The notes under the pieces: generated by a model
Told to the model about the DNA's origin: nothing
Database searches by the model: none
The model's input: only the letters and a program-made list of their open reading frames with translations
In this document: one piece after another, positions 48,647 to 57,757 of the stretch
How the letters are laid out: every line of letters starts with the position of its first letter
Numbering within the stretch: the stretch's first letter is position 1
Program-made: the position numbers and the translations under genes
Source of the DNA: Agrilactobacillus composti DSM 18527 = JCM 14202
GTDB taxonomy: Bacteria; Bacillota; Bacilli; Lactobacillales; Lactobacillaceae
Reading direction: 5' to 3'
Assembly (NCBI RefSeq): GCF_001436375.1
Contig: NZ_AZGA01000088.1
Coordinates: 161,464-225,463 of the forward strand
DNA length: 64,000 nt

Positions 48647-50089
48647 ATGATTGCTAAGCTAAACCAGTCCAGCTGTACCGCCGTATTGGTGGGCAAAAAG
48701 GCCACGGTGGATGGGTCTACACTGATCGCCAGAAATGAAGATGCCGCCGGGGGTATTAATCCCAAGCGCTTTATTGTTATGCAGCCAGCAGACCAACCTC
48801 AAGAATTTGTATCTACCTTTAATGGCTTCCACACTAAATTACCCGACAATCCCCTGCGTTACACCGCCACCCCAGTCGCTGATACCAGCGATGGGGAATG
48901 GGGTGAATCTGGGATCAATACAGATAATGTGGCTATGAGTTCAACTGAAACGGAGTTTACCAATACCACGATGCTAGGCTTAGACCCCTTAGTCCCTGAT
49001 GGCATTGGCGAAGAAGCCATGTTGACCTGTGTTTTGCCTTATGTCCACACCGCCAGAGAAGGTGTGCAACGCTTGGGGGCTTTGGTCACTAAATATGGGA
49101 CTTGCGAAAGTAATGGGATTGCTTTTTCCGATAGTGATGAAGTTTGGTACTTTGAAACTGTAGGCGGCCATCACTGGGCAGCCCAACGTATTCCCGATGA
49201 CACTTATGTCATCGCCCCTAACCAAACCGGCATCCAAGAAATCGATTTTAATGATCCCGATCATTATATGTACAGTGCTGATTTAAAGGAATTTGCTGAA
49301 AAATATCACTTGAATCCCGCTAAAGATGGCTTTAACTTCCGAGATATCTTTGGGGAGGACACCTTAGCTGACCATTACTACAACACCCCTCGGGTTTGGT
49401 ATGGTCAAAAAATGTTGAACCCTGAACTCAACCAAGACCCAGAAAGCCGGGACATGCCCTTTACCCGGGTACCTAGCCATTTGATCAGTGTCAAAGATGT
49501 GGCTCTGATTTTAAGCAGCCACTACCAAGCCACTGAGTTTGACCCTTATGGCCAAACCGGGACCCCGGAGAGTCGCCTGCGTTACCGGCCAATTGGTATG
49601 AACCGCAACCAAGAAATGCATATCCTGCAAATTCGGCCTAATTTTCCTAAGGAACACACCGCCATTCATTGGTTGGCCGAAGGGGTCAATATCTTCAACA
49701 CCCCAGTGCCTTTCTTTGCTAATTGTGACGATACCCCGCAAAACTTCCAATTTACGCCAAATGACAAAGCCAGCACGGACAGCTTTTACTGGTTGAATAA
49801 AATCATCGCCATGATCGGCGATGGCTTCTTTGCCCAACACGATGAAGATGCTATGGTGGCCGTTTCTGAAAGTCGCAAGTTCGGCTTTGCTGCCGGTATC
49901 GCTGCCGTGGCCGCTGCTGATGCAGCTTATGCGAAAGTTACGCCAGAAGACTTACCGGCTTGGCATACCGCTCAAAATGCCCAGGTTGCAGCCAAAATCA
50001 CCGCTAATCTGGAAGATTTACTCCACACCTTAGTGGCCATGCGGGCTGAAAAGATGGTGCCAACCTTTGAAAAGGGCGGCGAACTTTAA
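48647..50089 (+). CDS. pepD: Dipeptidase, C69 family
   Basis: A 480-aa peptidase close to PepDA of lactobacilli; it splits dipeptides in the cytoplasm. It is an N-terminal-nucleophile hydrolase with Cys10 in SSCTAVLVGKKATVDGSTLIARNED (core SSCTAVLVGK). Conserved stretches include WGESGINTDNVAMSSTET, YGTCESNGIAFSD and ETVGGHHWAAQRIPDD. AAGGGA lies 14 nt before ATG 48647, a long spacing; an in-frame ATC is one codon closer. A strong terminator follows. Peptide breakdown fits the proteolytic life style of lactic acid bacteria. Confidence 0.94.
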   Translation: MIAKLNQSSCTAVLVGKKATVDGSTLIARNEDAAGGINPKRFIVMQPADQPQEFVSTFNGFHTKLPDNPLRYTATPVADTSDGEWGESGINTDNVAMSSTETEFTNTTMLGLDPLVPDGIGEEAMLTCVLPYVHTAREGVQRLGALVTKYGTCESNGIAFSDSDEVWYFETVGGHHWAAQRIPDDTYVIAPNQTGIQEIDFNDPDHYMYSADLKEFAEKYHLNPAKDGFNFRDIFGEDTLADHYYNTPRVWYGQKMLNPELNQDPESRDMPFTRVPSHLISVKDVALILSSHYQATEFDPYGQTGTPESRLRYRPIGMNRNQEMHILQIRPNFPKEHTAIHWLAEGVNIFNTPVPFFANCDDTPQNFQFTPNDKASTDSFYWLNKIIAMIGDGFFAQHDEDAMVAVSESRKFGFAAGIAAVAAADAAYAKVTPEDLPAWHTAQNAQVAAKITANLEDLLHTLVAMRAEKMVPTFEKGGEL

Positions 50090-50167
50090 TCGCTTTGCAC
50101 GATTGAACCATCATTCGTGAGCTAGTTGCACCTTAACTGACTCATTTTTTAATGCTATTAAACTCCA

Positions 50168-50227
50168 AAATAACCCCACCGCCCAAATACACAGCAAGTT
50201 TAGGCGTGGGGTTATTTGTCAATCGTA
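50168..50227 (+). terminator. Intrinsic terminator after pepD
   Basis: AAATAACCCCACCGCC pairs with GGCGTGGGGTTATTT with one bulge. Confidence 0.85.
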
Positions 50228-50360
50228 AAATTAATTCAAAATTAAGCCAATTTTTGATAGTAGCTTGCCAAAAACATCCTGTGACAGGCTTTTTAACAAC
50301 AAATCTATTATACTAGGGATAAATGATGTCTTGTTTCTTCAAACCACAGGAGGGACCTAT

Positions 50361-50912
50361 ATGAAATCAATTACCATTAGCACTTATGATCATTACTTGA
50401 CGCGGATGCTGCTGCACGCCTTAACGGAAACCAGTGATAAAGAAACCCCCACCCTGCTTCAAAAGGGCCGGCCCGTGGATATTCTGACCTACTGGGACAT
50501 TGCCACCAATCAAATGCTGATTGAAATGGCCAATGAGCGCTTTACCCTTTACGAAGTGGCCTATCCGGAAAAGGGCGCTGAGTTATTTCCAGGCCCCAAT
50601 ACAAAAATCATGGATAATCTCTCCATTGAAAACTATCAAGACTTCTGGCATATTCAGTCAACCACGGCCTTCAATAAAGCTATCCCCCTGACCTATTTGG
50701 AAAAACCAAAGCCCACAACAATTTCTAAAGCCAATTTCTTCGCCGGCTTAATGGTGGAAGGTTCTCAGCAATACCACCAATACCGCACCCTGCGCTATGG
50801 CTCGGACCCCACCGTTTACCAATATACGGACCTGATCATGACCTATGCCCGCAAAGTATTCTCCGGGGAAGGCCCAGCTAGTTATACGGTGAATTCGTTG
50901 GTGACACGATGA
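50361..50912 (+). CDS. Hypothetical protein, 183 aa
   Basis: I do not recognise it. It is soluble, acidic, without signal peptide. It starts MKSITISTYDHYLTRMLLHAL and contains EVAYPEKGAELFPGPNTKIMD. AGGAGG lies 8 nt before ATG 50361, and a TATACT box lies near 50310. The longer frame from 50265 includes the promoter region and is rejected. Small single gene between pepD and a small membrane protein. Confidence 0.7.
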   Translation: MKSITISTYDHYLTRMLLHALTETSDKETPTLLQKGRPVDILTYWDIATNQMLIEMANERFTLYEVAYPEKGAELFPGPNTKIMDNLSIENYQDFWHIQSTTAFNKAIPLTYLEKPKPTTISKANFFAGLMVEGSQQYHQYRTLRYGSDPTVYQYTDLIMTYARKVFSGEGPASYTVNSLVTR

Positions 50913-51033
50913 AACTATTTATGTTATGCTGAACTAATAATTTAAGTGTACATTTTATTCAAATTAGGCATTACAAATAATGGCTTTTGAATTGAAGTAT
51001 CATATTTCCATAATTTTACAGGGGCGGTTTTCT

Positions 51034-51237
51034 ATGCATTTTAACAAACACTTTTACAAAAAATATAATTTTTGGATGGGGCTCATTTTTGTCATAACTT
51101 CCCAAGACTGTTTCACGACAAAGCCCTTTAGCTTAATATGGATGCTAGCCATGCTTTGTGCACTAATAGGCGTGATTGGAATCCTATCCGCTATACTTAA
51201 ATTTTCCCATGCCACAGAAAATAGGCAAGACCCTTAA
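51034..51237 (+). CDS. Small membrane protein, 67 aa, hypothetical
   Basis: It has two hydrophobic segments (about residues 12-24 and 33-57) after a basic start (MHFNKHFYKKY). AGGGGCGG lies 6 nt before ATG 51034. A perfect-stem terminator follows. No family recognised; the short length lowers confidence. Confidence 0.5.
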   Translation: MHFNKHFYKKYNFWMGLIFVITSQDCFTTKPFSLIWMLAMLCALIGVIGILSAILKFSHATENRQDP

Positions 51238-51258
51238 GACATTTCGGACTTAAAAAAA

Positions 51259-51298
51259 ATAGCTTAACATCTTTATGTTTGATGTTAAGCTATTTTTT
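51259..51298. terminator. Bidirectional intrinsic terminator
   Basis: Perfect 14-bp arms AATAGCTTAACATC and GATGTTAAGCTATT with T-runs on both strands. Confidence 0.92.
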
Positions 51299-51328
51299 AT
51301 CATGTTATGATATTAATTTTTTTGTTTC

Positions 51329-51874
51329 TTATAATTTAAAATTTCTAAGAACATCATCGGACAGCAAATATTGATTTGGGCCAATTTGATACCAAAGTTT
51401 CCCCATTGCTGTCTTCGTTGTGGTGACAAGCCAGGCTGACCCCACTGGCATCGTACGACCTGATGCAACACGGTTTTGACCATAACCGGTCCATAAGGTT
51501 GCTGGTTCATCGGACATAATTACCGCAATCTTTCGTGGATCATTTTGAAATTCGACCATATTAACCACCGGAATACTGTAATAATCATTTAGCCAGGCCC
51601 CAGAAGCTTGCACTAGTTGATCATCACCCAGATCAAACCATTCAGTCCCATCTGGTCCAATGATGGCCCTGAAGACCCGCCAGCGAGAACCATCTGGTAA
51701 ATTTCTAAGGTGTTCTAGCCATGAATATCCTCGCATTAAGGGTTGATCCCCACCATGGATAATCGCTTCAGTCACCGTATCCGCCTTCACTGAGCTTGGA
51801 TTACTGGCAATCATACCTAATCCGGTGGCAACGACCGCACTGGCGATGAACATGCTTATAACGTGTTTCTTCAT
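51329..51874 (-). CDS. Secreted protein with two W-x-DLG repeat units
   Basis: A 181-aa protein with a signal peptide (MKKHVISMFIASAVVATGLG, probable cleavage after VKA near residue 31). The mature part has two related units. The first includes LPDGSRWRVFRAI and EWFDLGDDQLV; the second MPVGSAWLVTTT and LWYQIGPNQYL. The pattern LPxGSxW followed by W-x-DLGxxQ links it to the proteins at 5719 and 62508 and to SH3/SLAP-like surface modules. GGAGG precedes ATG 51874. It has its own terminator shared with 51034. Role on the surface unknown. Confidence 0.8.
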   Translation of the reverse strand: MKKHVISMFIASAVVATGLGMIASNPSSVKADTVTEAIIHGGDQPLMRGYSWLEHLRNLPDGSRWRVFRAIIGPDGTEWFDLGDDQLVQASGAWLNDYYSIPVVNMVEFQNDPRKIAVIMSDEPATLWTGYGQNRVASGRTMPVGSAWLVTTTKTAMGKLWYQIGPNQYLLSDDVLRNFKL

Positions 51875-51963
51875 GCTATCTCCTCCAATTAGCTTAATTT
51901 TAAATATATCATAGATTTATTATAACCTTTATGCCGCCAAGACCACGAATCTTTGTCAGAATA

Positions 51964-51997
51964 TTTAACAATCCTAGAATTTAAGTTATAATTACTT
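51964..51997 (+). promoter_or_regulatory. nrtR promoter with NrtR-type operator
   Basis: TTTAAC (51964-51969), 17-bp spacer, TATAAT (51987-51992). The -10 lies inside AAGTTATAATTACTT (51983-51997), which matches the two boxes at the pncB promoter (AAGTW-N5-TACTY). This suggests autoregulation. Confidence 0.65.
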
Positions 51998-52027
51998 TTA
52001 ATCCCACAGAAAACGGAGCCTGATCAT

Positions 52028-52798
52028 ATGGATAATCCTGCTATTCTTGAACAACCTTATATTACGATCACCAATATTATCTGGAGTTTTGATCGTGAAA
52101 CTGATCAGCTCCAGGTCCTTTTGGTTAAACGGGCCAGTAATCCCTATGCGGACTATTGGGCCTTGCCTGAGACCTTCATGCGGGCCCAGGAAAGTGCCGA
52201 TGAAGCGGCTTTGCGCTTGGTGAAGGAAAAAATTGGCCTGACTTTATCGAATTATCACACGGAACAATTAGCGACCTTTACCCATAATGACCGGGCACCG
52301 GGAGAGCGGGCTTTGTCTTTGGCTTACATGACCTTCCTACCAGAAATGCCCCCTTTAAAAGCAGGTTACGGTGCTTTAGATGCCCACTGGTTTACTTTTT
52401 CGGCTACAGAAGCTGGGCAATTTTCCCTGACCTATCGCCAATTACACTTTATGACCGCCACCAGCCACTCCCAGCACAGCTACTATAAAAACTTTAAAAT
52501 AGCGCGCGGCCGGGATTATTTAGCCTTTGATCACGATTGGATTTTAAAAGTAGCCTGCCAACGGATTAAAAATAAATTGAACTATCAGCCTAATATTTTA
52601 TTGGTGTTGGGTCATGATTTCACTTTAAAAGAAGCCCGGACCGTTTATGCGGCTTTCTTTGGCATCCCCGTGAAAGCCATTGACAACTCTAACTTTAAAA
52701 AAACCCACCAACATTTATTTAAAGAAGTGGGCACCACTACCCGGCGACAAATTGGCCGACCGGCAAAATTGTACAAATTAGCACAAATCGAGGAATAA
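52028..52798 (+). CDS. nrtR: NrtR-type Nudix-related regulator of NAD synthesis
   Basis: A 256-aa protein. Residues 1-150 form a Nudix fold (VLLVKRASNPYADYWALPETFMRAQES). The Nudix box is degenerate: the catalytic REUXEE part reads LRLVKEKIGL, so it likely senses rather than hydrolyses its ligand. Residues 160-256 form a winged-helix domain (FTLKEARTVYAAFFG, RRQIGRPAKLYKLA). This order is that of NrtR, a repressor of NAD genes that responds to ADP-ribose. It stands just before pncB-nadBCA-nifS. Matching palindromes in both promoters support the role. GGAG precedes ATG. Confidence 0.88.
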   Translation: MDNPAILEQPYITITNIIWSFDRETDQLQVLLVKRASNPYADYWALPETFMRAQESADEAALRLVKEKIGLTLSNYHTEQLATFTHNDRAPGERALSLAYMTFLPEMPPLKAGYGALDAHWFTFSATEAGQFSLTYRQLHFMTATSHSQHSYYKNFKIARGRDYLAFDHDWILKVACQRIKNKLNYQPNILLVLGHDFTLKEARTVYAAFFGIPVKAIDNSNFKKTHQHLFKEVGTTTRRQIGRPAKLYKLAQIEE

Positions 52799-52847
52799 AA
52801 CTTGCATTTCATTTTCATGACGTGTATTCTCTATACTAATTAAATAA

Positions 52848-52894
52848 AAGTATTTTGTACTCTTTTAGTTTATTTATTAAAGTATTAATTACTT
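52848..52894 (+). promoter_or_regulatory. pncB-nad operon promoter with two NrtR-type boxes
   Basis: TTGTAC (52855-52860), 17-bp spacer, TAAAGT (52878-52883). Box 1 AAGTATTTTGTACTC (52848-52862) covers the -35; box 2 AAGTATTAATTACTT (52880-52894) covers the -10. Their centres are 32 bp apart, about three helical turns, so two dimers would bind on one face. Confidence 0.68.
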
Positions 52895-52921
52895 ATATTA
52901 GTGCTAGGAGGCTTTTGAATC

Positions 52922-54364
52922 ATGTCCAATTTATCCATGTTAACGGATTTATATGAATTCTCCATGGCCAACGGCTACTATGAAGCAGCTAATGACGAAG
53001 TTGGCAGCTTTGATGTTTTCTTCAGAAAAGTCCCGGATCAAGGTAGCTTTGTGATCTTTGCCGGGCTGCAACAGGCCGTTGACGCCTTAGAAAATTTTCA
53101 TTTTGACCAGCCCGATATTGACTACTTGCGGGGCTTACATCTTTATTCGGAAGGCTTTTTAGACTACTTGCAGCATTTCAAATTTGACTGTGAGGTGTGG
53201 GCCATCCCTGAAGGCACGCCAGTTTTCCCTAGAGAACCCCTCTTGACCATTAAAGGACCTTTGCTACAAACTCAATTATTTGAAACTTTACTGTTAAACA
53301 TTTTGAATCACCAGTCCCTTATTGCCACCAAAGCCCGGCGGATCACTTATGCCGCCGAAGGTCGGCCCGTGATGGAATTCGGTGCCCGCCGCGCCCAAGG
53401 CCCCAGCAGTGCCACTTATGGGGCCCGGGCAGCCATTATCGGCGGTTGCACCAGCACTTCTAACGTCCAAGCGGCTGAACTATTTGGTATCCCCGCCGCT
53501 GGTACCATGGCCCACAGCTGGATCGAAGCCTTTCCCGATGAACTGACCGCCTTTGAAAAATGGGGTGAGATTTATCCGGACAACGCTGCCCTGTTAGTAG
53601 ACACCTATGATGTCTTAAGTTCCGGTGTGCCCAATGCCATTAAGGTCTTCAAGGAATTACAAGCTGCGGGGCATAAACCCGTAGGCATCCGCATTGATTC
53701 TGGGGACATTGCCCAATTGGCTAAGGCTGCCCGGCAACAACTTGACGCCGCCGGTTTGCCAGAGGTTAAGATCACCGCTTCTAATTCCTTGGATGAAACG
53801 GTCATCCAGGCCCTGTTAAAAGAAGGGGCGCCCATTGATAACTTTGGTATTGGGGAAAAACTTATCACCAGCGCTTCTGCCCCAGTCCTCAGCGGGGTTT
53901 ACAAGTTAACGGCCGTCCAGAGCCAAGGTCAATGGGTTCCGAAAATTAAAATCAGCGATAGTACGGAAAAGCTGACGTTACCTAGCATTAAACAAGTGTA
54001 CCGCCTGTATCGACCCGGCAGTGACCAGGCCTTTGGCGACGTGATTGCGTTAAAAGATGAGGTCTTAACTTCAGACATCACCGCTGTGCCGGCAAGTCCT
54101 TTAGCCACCAAACGGCAAACGGTCCTTAAGGATTTCGTAGCGGTACCCTTGCAACAACCGGTCTTGACCCAGGACCATCCTGACTATGTGGCCCCCAACT
54201 TACCGGAGATCCAACAGCGGACGCAAGAAAAGCTCGCCGAATTACCAGCTGCCACCAAGCGGTTAGTGAACCCTGACGAATATCGGGTTTACCTCACCAA
54301 ATCCCTGGCCGATTTACAAACTGAATTAGTCCAAAAATATCATGAAAAGGAACATGTCCAATGA
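52922..54364 (+). CDS. pncB: Nicotinate phosphoribosyltransferase
   Basis: A 480-aa enzyme of NAD salvage: nicotinate plus PRPP gives nicotinate mononucleotide. Family stretches include MLTDLYEFSMANGYY at the start, EFGARRAQGPSSATYGARAA, AGTMAHSWIEAF with the conserved His, GIRIDSGDIAQLAK, and NFGIGEKLITSASAPVLSGVYKL. AGGAGG lies 9 nt before ATG. It is first in the NrtR-controlled operon and joins salvage with de novo synthesis. Confidence 0.95.
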   Translation: MSNLSMLTDLYEFSMANGYYEAANDEVGSFDVFFRKVPDQGSFVIFAGLQQAVDALENFHFDQPDIDYLRGLHLYSEGFLDYLQHFKFDCEVWAIPEGTPVFPREPLLTIKGPLLQTQLFETLLLNILNHQSLIATKARRITYAAEGRPVMEFGARRAQGPSSATYGARAAIIGGCTSTSNVQAAELFGIPAAGTMAHSWIEAFPDELTAFEKWGEIYPDNAALLVDTYDVLSSGVPNAIKVFKELQAAGHKPVGIRIDSGDIAQLAKAARQQLDAAGLPEVKITASNSLDETVIQALLKEGAPIDNFGIGEKLITSASAPVLSGVYKLTAVQSQGQWVPKIKISDSTEKLTLPSIKQVYRLYRPGSDQAFGDVIALKDEVLTSDITAVPASPLATKRQTVLKDFVAVPLQQPVLTQDHPDYVAPNLPEIQQRTQEKLAELPAATKRLVNPDEYRVYLTKSLADLQTELVQKYHEKEHVQ

Positions 54365-55836
54365 AAAAAGTAATCATTATCGGTGCGGGCTTGGCCGGCA
54401 GTTACTTAGCCACCCAGTTACCCCAAAACTATGACATCACCATTATCACTAAAGCCAGTGCCCAAGATAGCAACTCCATGTTGGCCCAAGGGGGCATCGC
54501 CGCTTCTTTAGATCCTGGGGATAACCCCGCCTCCCATGAAGCTGATACCTTAGCTGCCGGACAGCATCGCAATAAAGTAGCCGCGGTGGATCAATTGGTC
54601 CACGAAGGGCCAAAGCTCATTCAAACCTTGATCAAACAGGGCATGCCCTTTGACCATCAAGCTAATGGTGCTTTAGATTTCGGCCTAGAAGGGGCCCACA
54701 GTCATCATCGTATCCTCCACGCCAAGGGGGATCGGACGGGTCTAGCCTTGACCACCTTTGTGCAAAGTCAAATTGAACACGTCCATTGGCAGGAAAACAC
54801 CACGGCTGTTGAATTGTTAGTTAAAAATGGGACTTGTTACGGTGTGCGGGTCAGACATGACCCCACCGGGACTTTCAAAACTTTGACCGCTGATGCTGTC
54901 GTTTTAGCCACTGGGGGCTTGGGCAATCTGTTCCCATTGACCACCAATGATGCCACAATTACCGGAGATGGCATCGCCATTGCCGCTCGGGCCGGGGCCA
55001 AGATGGCCGACATGGCCTTCATGCAATTCCATCCCACGTTATTATCTTTGCATGGTAAATGTTTTGGTTTAATTTCTGAGGCCGTTCGGGGTGCTGGGGC
55101 AATTTTGGTGGATGAAAATAATACCCCAATTATGGCCGCTGTTCCTAAAAAAGACCTAGCTCCTAGAGATGTGGTGGCCCGGCATTTGACTTGGTGGCGG
55201 GCAGCTGGTCATCAAACTTTCTTAGATATCTCCGCCATTCCTGATTTTCCCAAACGCTTTCCTGGTATCACCGCGAACTTAGACCGGCATCACGTGCCCT
55301 TTCGGACCACCAACCGGATCCCGATCCAACCCGGCGCCCACTTCATGATGGGTGGGGTTCAAGCAGATTTGGCCGCTCAAACCTCTATCAAGCGCTTGTT
55401 TGCCATTGGCGAAGTCGCTTGTAATGGGGTCCACGGTGCCAATCGTCTGGCCAGCAATTCCCTTTTGGATTGCTTAGTCAGTGCCGAAGAGGCCACCAAG
55501 GTGATTGCCGCCTTAGAACCAGCCGTCACCCCGGCCTTACCTCAAGATCCAACGACCATCGTGCCACCTAAGCTACCAAGTTTGGCCGACTTGCGCCAAG
55601 CCGCTTGGCATAATCTGGGTGTGGAACGCACCAAGGCACAACTCCATGACTTCCACACTTGGTTAGCCCAATTTAATTACCGGGACCTGGTCCCCACCCA
55701 ACTCAGTCCCAAAGACTTCACCATCGCTAACCTATGCTTATGTGCCGAATTGATCGATACTGCTGCCTTAAAGGAGCCTAAGAGCATTGGGGCCCATTAT
55801 ATCAAGGAGGTGGCCCATGAATCCACTGCAAGTTAA
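54361..55836 (+). CDS. nadB: L-aspartate oxidase
   Basis: A 491-aa FAD enzyme that oxidises aspartate to iminoaspartate, the first step of de novo NAD synthesis. FAD motif IIIGAGLAGSYLATQLP, then SNSMLAQGGIAASL, HSHHRILHAKGDRTG, FMQFHPTLL, EAVRGAGAILVDE, and HFMMGGVQADL. RLASNSLLDCLVSAEEA marks the FAD end. It overlaps pncB by 4 nt. The C-terminal domain is shorter than in E. coli NadB. Confidence 0.95.
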   Translation: MKKVIIIGAGLAGSYLATQLPQNYDITIITKASAQDSNSMLAQGGIAASLDPGDNPASHEADTLAAGQHRNKVAAVDQLVHEGPKLIQTLIKQGMPFDHQANGALDFGLEGAHSHHRILHAKGDRTGLALTTFVQSQIEHVHWQENTTAVELLVKNGTCYGVRVRHDPTGTFKTLTADAVVLATGGLGNLFPLTTNDATITGDGIAIAARAGAKMADMAFMQFHPTLLSLHGKCFGLISEAVRGAGAILVDENNTPIMAAVPKKDLAPRDVVARHLTWWRAAGHQTFLDISAIPDFPKRFPGITANLDRHHVPFRTTNRIPIQPGAHFMMGGVQADLAAQTSIKRLFAIGEVACNGVHGANRLASNSLLDCLVSAEEATKVIAALEPAVTPALPQDPTTIVPPKLPSLADLRQAAWHNLGVERTKAQLHDFHTWLAQFNYRDLVPTQLSPKDFTIANLCLCAELIDTAALKEPKSIGAHYIKEVAHESTAS

Positions 55837-56653
55837 GCAGGCCCTCACTGGCTTTTTAAATGAAGATTTAGGGTTTGGGGACTTAAGTACTGCCCTACTC
55901 CCCCAGCAAACCATCCAAGGAGACTTCATTGCCAAAGAAGCCGGTATCATTTGTGGGCAAACTCTGCCGCAACAAGTGTATGACTTATTAGGAAGCGCCC
56001 ATTACGAGGCCTTGATTCCTGAAGGCCAAGCCGTGGTCCCTGGGGATCATATTGGTCGGGTGCAAGGGGATACCGCCACCTTGTTATCCGGGGAGCGGGT
56101 CATTTTAAACCTGATGCAGCGACAAAGCGGTATTGCCACGGCCACCGCCCAAGCCGTCGCCACCTTAAAGGATCCCACCATTAAAATCGTGGATACCCGC
56201 AAAACCATGCCCGGTTTACGGCTGTTTGATAAATATGCCGTCACCGTGGGAGGTGGGGTCAACCACCGCCTGGGCTTAGATCATGGGGTCATGTTAAAAG
56301 ACAACCACATCGCGGCCGCTGGTAGTATCACCGCCGCTGTTGCCGCCGTGAAGCAACAGGCCGGGCCCATGTTGCGCATCGAAGTGGAAGTGGAGACCAA
56401 AGCCCAAGTGCAAGAAGCAGTGGCTGCCAAAGCCGATGTCATTATGTTTGACAACCAAACGCCGGAAACCGTCGCCCAGTGGCAAAAATTGGTCCCCGAG
56501 ACCATCTATACCGAAGCTTCCGGCGGCATCTATTTGGCCAATTTAGCTACCTACCGCGGCTGCGGGGTCAATTTTATTTCCCTAGGTTATTTGACCAACG
56601 CGGCCCTGCCTCTAGACATCAGTTTCATTCTGAAAGGTGCTGTGAAAGCATGA
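55817..56653 (+). CDS. nadC: Nicotinate-nucleotide pyrophosphorylase (carboxylating)
   Basis: A 278-aa quinolinate phosphoribosyltransferase; it makes nicotinate mononucleotide from quinolinate and PRPP. Motifs: NEDLGFGDLSTALL, GERVILNLMQRQSGIAT, VDTRKTMPGLRLFDKYAV with the PRPP-binding basic residues, HRLGLDHGVMLKDNH, IEVEVETKAQ, MFDNQTPE, ASGGI. I start at ATG 55817 with AAGGAGG 7 nt upstream. It overlaps nadB by 20 nt and nadA by 4 nt. Confidence 0.95.
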   Translation: MNPLQVKQALTGFLNEDLGFGDLSTALLPQQTIQGDFIAKEAGIICGQTLPQQVYDLLGSAHYEALIPEGQAVVPGDHIGRVQGDTATLLSGERVILNLMQRQSGIATATAQAVATLKDPTIKIVDTRKTMPGLRLFDKYAVTVGGGVNHRLGLDHGVMLKDNHIAAAGSITAAVAAVKQQAGPMLRIEVEVETKAQVQEAVAAKADVIMFDNQTPETVAQWQKLVPETIYTEASGGIYLANLATYRGCGVNFISLGYLTNAALPLDISFILKGAVKA

Positions 56654-57744
56654 TACTCACTGACTTACAAAGCAAAATCGCTTTTAATGACTACTATAAT
56701 GAAGATCCCGCTGATCAAGTCCAGCGCATTGCCGCCATCAAAGCCGACTTTGGCGATGATTTATTCCTAGTGGCCCACCACTATCAAAAAGACGAAGTGG
56801 TCCAATTTGCCGATGCCCGGGGTGATTCTTTAAAATTAGCCCAAATTGCCGCCAGCAACCACGCGGCCAAACATATTGTTTTTTGTGGCGTCCATTTCAT
56901 GGCCGAGACCGCCGATATCTTAACCACGGCCCAACAACATGTGGTCTTACCAGACCCCATGGCCGGCTGTTCCATGGCGGATATGGCCAATCCCTTCCAG
57001 CTGACACAAGCTTGGCAGGCATTGACCGCCCGCTATGGCGACACGATTCTACCCGTCACCTATGTGAACTCTTCCGCGGCCATCAAAGCCTTCGTCGGCC
57101 GCCATGGCGGCGTGGTGGTCACCTCCAGTAACGCCGGGGCCATCGTCAGCTGGGCTTTAAAACAAGCTAAACATCTGTTATTTTTACCGGATCAATACTT
57201 AGGTCGCAATACCGCTTTAGCCTTGGGTATCCCCAAAACTGAAATAGGTATGTGGCTAGCCCAACAAAACCATTTAGAGGCAACGGATCCTGACAACCTG
57301 CGGGTGATTTTGTGGAACGGTTATTGTTCCGTCCATCAACAGTTCAACACCACCCAAATCGACCACCTGCGCCAAACCTATCCGGATGTGAAAATCATTG
57401 TTCATCCCGAATGTCACCAAGACGTGGTGGCCGCCGCCGATGAAGTGGGGTCCACTGCCGCCATCATTAACTATATCAAAGCCGCGCCAAAAGGTGCCCG
57501 CATTGCTGTAGGTACTGATAACAACTTAGTGGGGCGCTTGATCCACACCTATGCAGATAAAAAAATCATGTTCTTGAACCCCCATTCCTGTGCCTGTATT
57601 TTAATGAACCGCATTGACCTGCCCCACTTAGCCTGGACCATGGATCAATTGGCGGCCGGCGATTCGGGTCATGAAATCAAAGTTGATGCAGACACCGCAT
57701 TCTGGGCTAAAAAAGCGTTAGACCGGATGCTTGAATTGAGTTAA
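56650..57744 (+). CDS. nadA: Quinolinate synthase
   Basis: A 364-aa 4Fe-4S enzyme; it condenses iminoaspartate with dihydroxyacetone phosphate to quinolinate. Cluster Cys candidates are in CGVHFMAETADIL, HPECHQDVV and NPHSCACILMN. LVAHHYQKDEVVQFADARGDS and TYVNSSAAIKAF are conserved. I use ATG 56650, overlapping the nadC stop; a longer frame would sit inside nadC. nifS follows, probably to build its cluster. Confidence 0.95.
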   Translation: MILTDLQSKIAFNDYYNEDPADQVQRIAAIKADFGDDLFLVAHHYQKDEVVQFADARGDSLKLAQIAASNHAAKHIVFCGVHFMAETADILTTAQQHVVLPDPMAGCSMADMANPFQLTQAWQALTARYGDTILPVTYVNSSAAIKAFVGRHGGVVVTSSNAGAIVSWALKQAKHLLFLPDQYLGRNTALALGIPKTEIGMWLAQQNHLEATDPDNLRVILWNGYCSVHQQFNTTQIDHLRQTYPDVKIIVHPECHQDVVAAADEVGSTAAIINYIKAAPKGARIAVGTDNNLVGRLIHTYADKKIMFLNPHSCACILMNRIDLPHLAWTMDQLAAGDSGHEIKVDADTAFWAKKALDRMLELS

Positions 57745-57757
57745 TGAGGTGAACCAA

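Noticed and set aside
56479-56649. N-terminal extension of NadA inside nadC
   Set aside because: It is an out-of-frame overlap with nadC; the standard NadA start is at 56650.
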